From positions 1 to 19,777 of the forward strand of contig CALCUH010000107.1 in NCBI GenBank assembly GCA_937907165.1: 19,777 nucleotides of DNA, in the 5' to 3' direction. The DNA comes from an uncultured Bacteroidales bacterium (GTDB lineage: Bacteria > Bacteroidota > Bacteroidia > Bacteroidales > Paludibacteraceae). How positions within the stretch are numbered: the first letter of the stretch is position 1; each line of letters starts with the position of its first letter. Positions 15,740-19,777 of the stretch are shown one piece after another. A program made the position numbers and the translations under genes. The notes under the pieces were generated by a model. The model was not told where the DNA came from. It saw nothing but the letters and a program-made list of their open reading frames with translations, and ran no database searches.

Positions 15740-16409
15740 CGCCAAGCAAATTTAATTTTAGTTCCTTAGTAACTTGTATTGTGTCACTATGATAAAAATT
15801 ATCATCTATTTGAAGAACGAGGGGAACAGATTCTGAAATTTCATCCTTTATTTCAGAATAATAAAGGATATCCGTTATTAGTGTATAAGAAACTTTATTA
15901 TCGACCACACTGACATTTTTTATTTGACAATACGTACCAATGACATCATCCGTTTCTTCCGGCTTAAACAGACTGATATTATTAATAAGACTAAAGTCAT
16001 ATTCATCTATGGGAACGATTTCCCCTTTATTCAAATAGTACAATCCAACCATACCATCATCTGAATCATCGTTATTCTTAAAAACATCAACATAAATAAT
16101 ATTTTTAGTGCCTTTGCACGGTTCTGAATTGCAATAAAAGGCCTCATCCTGTGATATCAACTTCCATTCATTATTTATGCATTGGAAGACAAAAAGAGAA
16201 CAATTTGGATAGATAGCAACACCTAAGCTGGATTTATAAGGATCTTCCACAACAACGTAACAATAACCATCATAATTCCAAACACGATAATACATATCAT
16301 TCGAAATCGAACAATCCTATATTATTTGTTTTTCAGACAATTCAGGACAAGACAAGACCTGAGCAACAATAAAAATTACATTTACAAAAAGCACAATTAT
16401 TTTTTTCAT
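15723..16409 (-). pseudogene. Unknown secreted protein or lipoprotein gene with an in-frame TAG
   Basis: From the ATG at 16409 the minus strand encodes a signal sequence, MKKIIVLFVNVIFIVAQVLSC, then PELSEKQII, a TAG codon (16317-16319), and continues in the same frame DCSISNDMYYRVWNYDG... to TAA at 15723-15725, 229 codons in all. The body is beta-rich with many Tyr/Val/Ile ('CYVVVEDPYKSSLGVAIYP', 'SLFVFQCINNEWKLIS'). The ATG at 16295 after the TAG would produce a 190-residue protein without export signal, unlikely for such a product. The coding frame on both sides of the TAG argues that the gene was once, or still is, read through. It starts right after the possible frameshifted end of the upstream gene. 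Family not recognised. Confidence 0.6.
16317..16319 (-). other. In-frame amber codon in the secreted-protein gene
   Basis: TAG (CTA on the plus strand) separates the signal-peptide part (...SEKQII) from the body (DCSISND...) in one reading frame. It is codon 31 of the gene starting at 16409. Confidence 0.75.
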
Positions 16410-16418
16410 TTTTCATCA

Positions 16419-16521
16419 TTATTCAGAAACTCTAAGGAATGTGATCTTCAGCATCCAGATGTTCGGAGATCTGGGATTGTAAGTCGGAAGAATCGACCAA
16501 TTCTTGTCGCTTCCATGTTTT
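16419..16521 (-). other. Possible +1-frame extension of the unknown gene
   Basis: After the TAA at 16522-16524, the +1 frame reads FKKHGSDKNWSILPTYNP and continues ...NIWMLKITFLRVSE to a TAA at 16419-16421. The original frame is also fairly open (KTWKRQELVDSS... for 28 codons to TAG). Which one is the original end cannot be settled from the sequence. Confidence 0.35.
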
Positions 16522-17424
16522 TTAAAGGTTCTGCGTCTCTACACACATATAATGTTTTTTCATCACTTCGAGCACCTCAGGATCCGGATTGTTCATGTCC
16601 AACACCCAACGGTCATACCGACCCGTATATTCTTTATGGCCCCAATGTCCCTCAAGAATCACCGGATCCAGATATCGTCGATACATAATCACCTTCTCCA
16701 AATATTTTTTGGGGACCAAAATCATTGTGAAGGTGGCATCACGGGGTTTGTCAAACTCTGCAATCTTAATTTCTTCCGACGGAATGCCTGATAATTTTTC
16801 AAGTTTAGAGATGTCCATCGCTACATAATCAGGCATTTTCCCTTGCTTGAACGCATCTTCACACGCATCCTGATAATAAGGATTCATTATAGAGCCATCT
16901 TCCCAAGCATTGTAATTGAACTCCACTCCATTCAAAACGATATTGCATTCGTATCTGTAGAACACATCCACCTCGGAGGGTCGAATCGTATGAATAGGTT
17001 GAAACCAATAGCTCAAATCGGAATATTTCGCTAAATCTTCAGAGAATTTCGGATCTTCAAGTATCTGTCTGATGATGGAACAATACTCCTCGTAGGGCAT
17101 TACCCCGGGTAGCCTTTCAAACGATGTTCCTATCTCTATACAATCAATAACAATATCATTGTTGCTTAATAGGTCATAGTAACGACGCCAATCTTGCTCC
17201 CTATGGATATTGAACTGAGGTGTATATTCAAATTCAATTGGTGCAAATTCCGATGATTCTCCTATTTTTTGACGCAAGGCATGTTCAACACCTTTAACTT
17301 GCAACTTCACAAGACTCGAGGTTCTAAATGCCACATTATTTAGCAATCTCTTTCCATTCATATATTTTAGGAGGGTTCTATAAATCACCATTTCTCCGTC
17401 CGAACCCGTTAAAACGAGAGCCAT
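16522..17424 (-). CDS. Unknown protein, C-terminal end possibly frameshifted
   Basis: This minus-strand gene encodes 300 residues from the ATG at 17424 (MALVLTGSDGEMVIYRTLL...); an in-frame TTG at 17454 is less likely. It has no signal peptide or membrane segment. The sequence is aromatic-rich: 'DLSYWFQPIHTIRPSEVDVFYRYE', 'VEFNYNAWEDGSIMNPYY', 'RRYLDPVILEGHWGHKEYTGRYDRW'. I recognise no domain. It ends at CTT TAA; skipping one base there opens a further frame (HGSDKNWSILPTYNPRSP..., about 35 codons) that stops at 16419, where the TAA overlaps a possible start of the next gene. A -7-like TAACTTTG precedes it. Together with the downstream gene it may have formed a two-gene unit. Confidence 0.6.
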   Translation of the reverse strand: MALVLTGSDGEMVIYRTLLKYMNGKRLLNNVAFRTSSLVKLQVKGVEHALRQKIGESSEFAPIEFEYTPQFNIHREQDWRRYYDLLSNNDIVIDCIEIGTSFERLPGVMPYEEYCSIIRQILEDPKFSEDLAKYSDLSYWFQPIHTIRPSEVDVFYRYECNIVLNGVEFNYNAWEDGSIMNPYYQDACEDAFKQGKMPDYVAMDISKLEKLSGIPSEEIKIAEFDKPRDATFTMILVPKKYLEKVIMYRRYLDPVILEGHWGHKEYTGRYDRWVLDMNNPDPEVLEVMKKHYMCVETQNL

Positions 17425-17451
17425 GGTCACCCTATAACGACGGATGATTGT

Positions 17452-17459
17452 CAAAGTTA
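17452..17459 (-). promoter_or_regulatory. -7 element for the unknown gene
   Basis: The minus strand reads TAACTTTG, an exact TAnnTTTG match, with TTGG about 21 bases upstream (17481-17484) and the ATG at 17424 about 27 bases downstream. Confidence 0.4.
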
Positions 17460-17542
17460 GTATATTTCGTATTGATTATACCAATTTGTTTTCTGTATAT
17501 TTACCCCTCCTCCTAATTTTTTTTGATGAATATCAACGATAC

Positions 17543-17836
17543 TTACTTCGCGAGCACAGCTTTCCCGTTGACTAACTGCGTATATCTGAAAAGGTTGTAC
17601 ACAAGATTGGTCAACCCTATGTTGAAGATTAGAACAGGATCGATGGGCGGTCTTCCCGCATTGCTTCTCTTGTTCTTAGGGAGAATGGCATCTTCTAGGA
17701 TGTTCCTAAACATTTCAAAATCAACACATTCTTTTACTGTTTCCAATGGATTACCCATTGCGGACAAAGATTGAATCGTGTCTTGTGCGTCAAATAGATT
17801 CTGATTCTTATGTGTCTGATATTTAGCCATTTCCAT
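17543..17836 (-). pseudogene. IS5-family transposase with an internal deletion
   Basis: The minus-strand frame (97 residues from the ATG at 17836) joins two ends of an IS5-type transposase. The N-terminal part contains 'KNKRSNAGRPPIDPVLIF', the NAGRPPIDPVLMF signature that normally opens a ~300-450-residue transposase. It passes directly into 'NIGLTNLVYNLFRYTQLV', which matches the family's extreme C-terminus. The whole DDE catalytic region between them is missing, and the join is in frame. The product cannot transpose; if made, it would retain the N-terminal part. A -7 TATCTTTG precedes it. I found no convincing terminal inverted repeats or target duplication flanking it. Confidence 0.7.
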
Positions 17837-17851
17837 TCTTGTTTTATTACT

Positions 17852-17881
17852 CAAAGATACAATAAACAATGGCAAAAACAA
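17852..17881 (-). promoter_or_regulatory. Promoter of the deleted IS5 transposase
   Basis: On the minus strand TTG (17881-17879), 19 bases, TATCTTTG (17859-17852), the Bacteroidota spacing. Start codons at 17836 or 17830 follow. Confidence 0.45.
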
Positions 17882-18099
17882 CCTTTATTACATTAATTAT
17901 CAATTATTTAATTTATAGAACTTCCCTTAATATGTCAAAAATATGAAATCTTCTTTGTTAATCAAAATTTCATATGCTTTATTTGTGGGAAAATGGGTTA
18001 GAATCCTCTGTAATAGAGACGGTAGGTGATTATGTGTTGATCATTTATGTGTGTTTAACTCTATCCTTTAGAAATTTTATTTTTTTGTCCTTTATTTAT

Positions 18100-18107
18100 T
18101 ATTTTTG
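18100..18107 (+). promoter_or_regulatory. Probable -7 element for the serine protease
   Basis: TATTTTTG matches TAnnTTTG. No TTTG lies at the preferred distance upstream (the nearest is 12 bases away), so the call is tentative. It would give a leader of about 95 bases. Confidence 0.35.
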
Positions 18108-18118
18108 TATGATATATG

Positions 18119-18183
18119 TCCCCATATTGTTCCTAAAACTCCCTAATAGGTAGATATGTAGGAGTTTGTTTTTCTATAGGGGA
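18119..18183 (+). promoter_or_regulatory. Structured leader with terminator-like hairpin before the protease
   Basis: Inner hairpin: AAACTCC(C)TA (18136-18145) pairs with TAGGAGTTT (18159-18167) with one bulged C, followed by GTTTTTC. Outer stem: TCCCC(A)TAT (18119-18127) pairs with ATAGGGGA (18176-18183), enclosing the hairpin and its T-tract. The two stems together resemble a terminator that could be held in an alternative fold. The T-tract ends 34 bases before the ATG (18208), almost the same geometry as the nuoA leader. Confidence 0.45.
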
Positions 18184-18207
18184 TTTGTCTTATTTAATAA
18201 AAAAGAA

Positions 18208-19758
18208 ATGAAGAAAGCTTTGTTATTTTTAATGGTTTGTCTTAACGCTTTTCAGTTGTTCGCGCAGGATTTGAAGTCTGTGGTGTGTGTCGTGAAACCT
18301 GAGGTGTCTGAGACGCAGAAGAAATTTTCCACCAATATGGGGAATGCGTTGGCGAATAAGGGTTATTTTGCCGCAGCAAAGGAAATTCGTGGCTATGAGA
18401 GTGGTTGGTTTGGTTCTGGTTTCCTTACCAAGAATCCTAAGGGACAATTTGTCATTGTCACCAATAAACATGTGGTGAAGTCCATGAAATATATGAATGC
18501 GGAATTTTCTATCAATGGCGCTTCTGTCACCTATGTTAGGTGTAAGGTTATTTATTCATCCAAACATGATGATTTGGCTGTACTTGCCCTCCCGGAAGAT
18601 GCCAAATTTAATGAATATTTGACGATTTCAACGATTCCGGTTAAGGATGGTGATGATGTTTGGTCCGCAGGTTTCCCTGGTTTGGGTGATAAGCCGACTT
18701 GGCAGTTGGGGAAGGGAATTGTTTCCAATTCTGTCGTGAAGGATGAGGATTTCGGCGAGGATATCATGGTTATTCAGCATACGGCTCAGGTTGACAAAGG
18801 TAACTCCGGTGGTCCGTTGATGGTTGCTTCCGTAGACGCAAAAGGCAATAAGACCTATAGCGTTGTCGGAGTTAACACTTGGAAAGCGGACGGTAGGGAG
18901 AATACTAATTTCTCTATACCTTCCACGGCTATCTTTTCTTGTTTCGAATCTGTTAATGGTGACGAGAAGGTCGCGTCTGGAAAGGATTTCAAATCTGTGG
19001 CTAACGATTTCGTCTCTAATGTGAAGTCTGGATACGAGTCCGTCGTTCCGTTGGTTGATGACGAGTATTTGTATACCATAGATAAATCCACGTTTGTCCT
19101 GCTCTTGTCTAATGCGAGCGAAGACGCTAAAAAAGAGGCTGATAAGTTGTTGACCGATGCGAAACCGATGGATGGTCTCCGCGTTTTGGTGGCTGATTGC
19201 ATCTGCCGTAATATGTCTAAGAAATTGGAAACATTCTCTTTGGAGAAGGCAGATTCTCCATCTGCAAGTGATAATGTCGCATATGCGAATTACTCATACA
19301 AGGGGAAATCAAGTTCCACCACTTGGCGTAAAAGTGATTCTGAATGGAAACTCGCATCCTTTGATTTGGTGGAGTTTCCCGGTGAGGAAGACAGTGACGC
19401 TTCTTCGAACGTCTCCACGGCTTCTGCAAAGAGCGGAAAGCCTGTGCATTTGCTCACTCCGGATTGGAACGAGTTTTTTGTTAACACTAGAATCGGCACT
19501 GATTACTCTACCAAAATGTTGATTGAGTTCGGTTTTTCTAATTCATTTGGCGACTATGGTATCAGCAGGTATAGCCTTTATGGTGGTAGTGTCGCTGCTA
19601 GAGGTACCTACGAAGAACCAGTTATGGAATCAACTTTTGTTGAAACAACAGTTGAGCCAATAGTTACACCAATGGATACATTTGCAGAAACACAAATTGC
19701 AGCACCAATAATTGAAGAGCAATCTCCAGCGCATATAAATCATATGGATTTATTTTAG
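18208..19758 (+). CDS. Secreted trypsin-like serine protease with unusual C-terminal region
   Basis: This 516-residue product starts MKKALLFLMVCLNAFQLFAQ, a Sec signal peptide probably cut after FAQ. The S1C/trypsin-like domain (about 25-255) has all three catalytic residues: His88 in 'IVTNKHVV', Asp122 in 'SKHDDLAVLALP' and Ser200 in 'QVDKGNSGGPL'. 'GFPGLGDKPTWQLGKGIVS' and 'INFSIPS'-like 'NTNFSIPSTAI' complete the fold. No PDZ domain is visible. The region 260-420 is unrecognised. Residues ~425-470 ('EFFVNTRIGTDYSTKMLIEFGF', 'GISRYSLYGGSVAARG') look like beta-strands, followed by a Pro/Thr/Glu tail with different codon use. It ends in TAG. An in-frame TTG at 18166 lies in the leader hairpin and is rejected as start. 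Confidence 0.85.
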   Translation: MKKALLFLMVCLNAFQLFAQDLKSVVCVVKPEVSETQKKFSTNMGNALANKGYFAAAKEIRGYESGWFGSGFLTKNPKGQFVIVTNKHVVKSMKYMNAEFSINGASVTYVRCKVIYSSKHDDLAVLALPEDAKFNEYLTISTIPVKDGDDVWSAGFPGLGDKPTWQLGKGIVSNSVVKDEDFGEDIMVIQHTAQVDKGNSGGPLMVASVDAKGNKTYSVVGVNTWKADGRENTNFSIPSTAIFSCFESVNGDEKVASGKDFKSVANDFVSNVKSGYESVVPLVDDEYLYTIDKSTFVLLLSNASEDAKKEADKLLTDAKPMDGLRVLVADCICRNMSKKLETFSLEKADSPSASDNVAYANYSYKGKSSSTTWRKSDSEWKLASFDLVEFPGEEDSDASSNVSTASAKSGKPVHLLTPDWNEFFVNTRIGTDYSTKMLIEFGFSNSFGDYGISRYSLYGGSVAARGTYEEPVMESTFVETTVEPIVTPMDTFAETQIAAPIIEEQSPAHINHMDLF

Positions 19759-19777
19759 CTGGAACGCCATCCCTTTT

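Larger units (their letters stand above)
17882..18207. other. AT-rich spacer and leader upstream of the serine protease
   Basis: This stretch of 326 bases contains no convincing gene. It holds an exact inverted repeat ATATGAAAT (17941-17949) / ATTTCATAT (17967-17975), a probable -7 TATTTTTG (18100-18107) and a structured leader with a terminator-like hairpin (18119-18183). Confidence 0.55.

Noticed and set aside
16295..16297. A 190-residue gene starting at the ATG at 16295
   Set aside because: The same frame extends upstream through a TAG to a convincing signal peptide at 16409, so the 16295 start is probably not original.
16326..16828. Plus-strand open frames across the unknown gene
   Set aside because: Antisense shadows of the better-supported minus-strand frames.
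17490..17960. Terminal inverted repeats of the IS5 remnant
   Set aside because: I compared the flanks by eye; no pair of matching ends or target duplication was convincing.
1..19777. CRISPR arrays, tRNA or rRNA genes
   Set aside because: No regularly spaced repeats, cloverleaf-like segments or rRNA-like stretches were recognised.

Overview
The window looks like a chromosomal segment of a Bacteroidales-type Bacteroidota. The respiratory operon has the order nuoA-B-CD-H-I-J-K-L-M-N with fused C/D and no E, F or G genes, as in many Bacteroidales. Several genes are preceded by the phylum's promoter pattern (-7 TAnnTTTG with a TTTG or TTG about 19-20 bases upstream), and Shine-Dalgarno sequences are mostly absent.

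Layout. Positions 1-2416 (minus strand): an EamA/DMT-type transporter cut by the window edge, preceded by a monofunctional aspartate kinase of the 'EKIGGTSM' type with C-terminal ACT domains; a hairpin terminator lies between them. Positions 2417-2899: a divergent regulatory region with promoters for both directions, a 27-codon leader ORF and a strong intrinsic-terminator hairpin just before nuoA. Positions 2900-12866: the complex I operon, ten genes for eleven subunits, closed by a hairpin. Positions 13069-14135: a proline-rich lipoprotein and an HD-domain phosphohydrolase, closed by a terminator. Positions 14220-18165: a visibly AT-richer accessory stretch with a chagasin-like (I42) lipoprotein inhibitor, a small HipA-C-terminus-like ORF, a very acidic small protein, two adjacent unknown genes that both show reading-frame damage or recoding, and an internally deleted IS5-type transposase. 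Positions 18208-19758: a secreted trypsin-like serine protease with a structured terminator-bearing leader.

How the genes work together. The nuo products form the membrane arm and connecting arm of a proton-pumping quinone reductase without the NADH-oxidising module. Quinone reduction would run through NuoB, CD, H and I, and pumping through NuoL, M and N with NuoA, J and K. The remaining genes are not obviously linked to it.

The most striking observation is an in-frame TAG in nuoH, exactly where the family has a conserved Glu. A second in-frame TAG interrupts a secreted-protein gene at 16317-16319. The only other TAG codons that end genes here are that of nuoB, which lies in the same frame as nuoCD two codons later, and that of the last protease. 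This could be chance (a nonsense mutation or sequence error in nuoH, pseudogene decay in the island) or UAG readthrough/recoding. The window alone cannot decide, and the rarity of TAG in the conserved genes argues against full reassignment.
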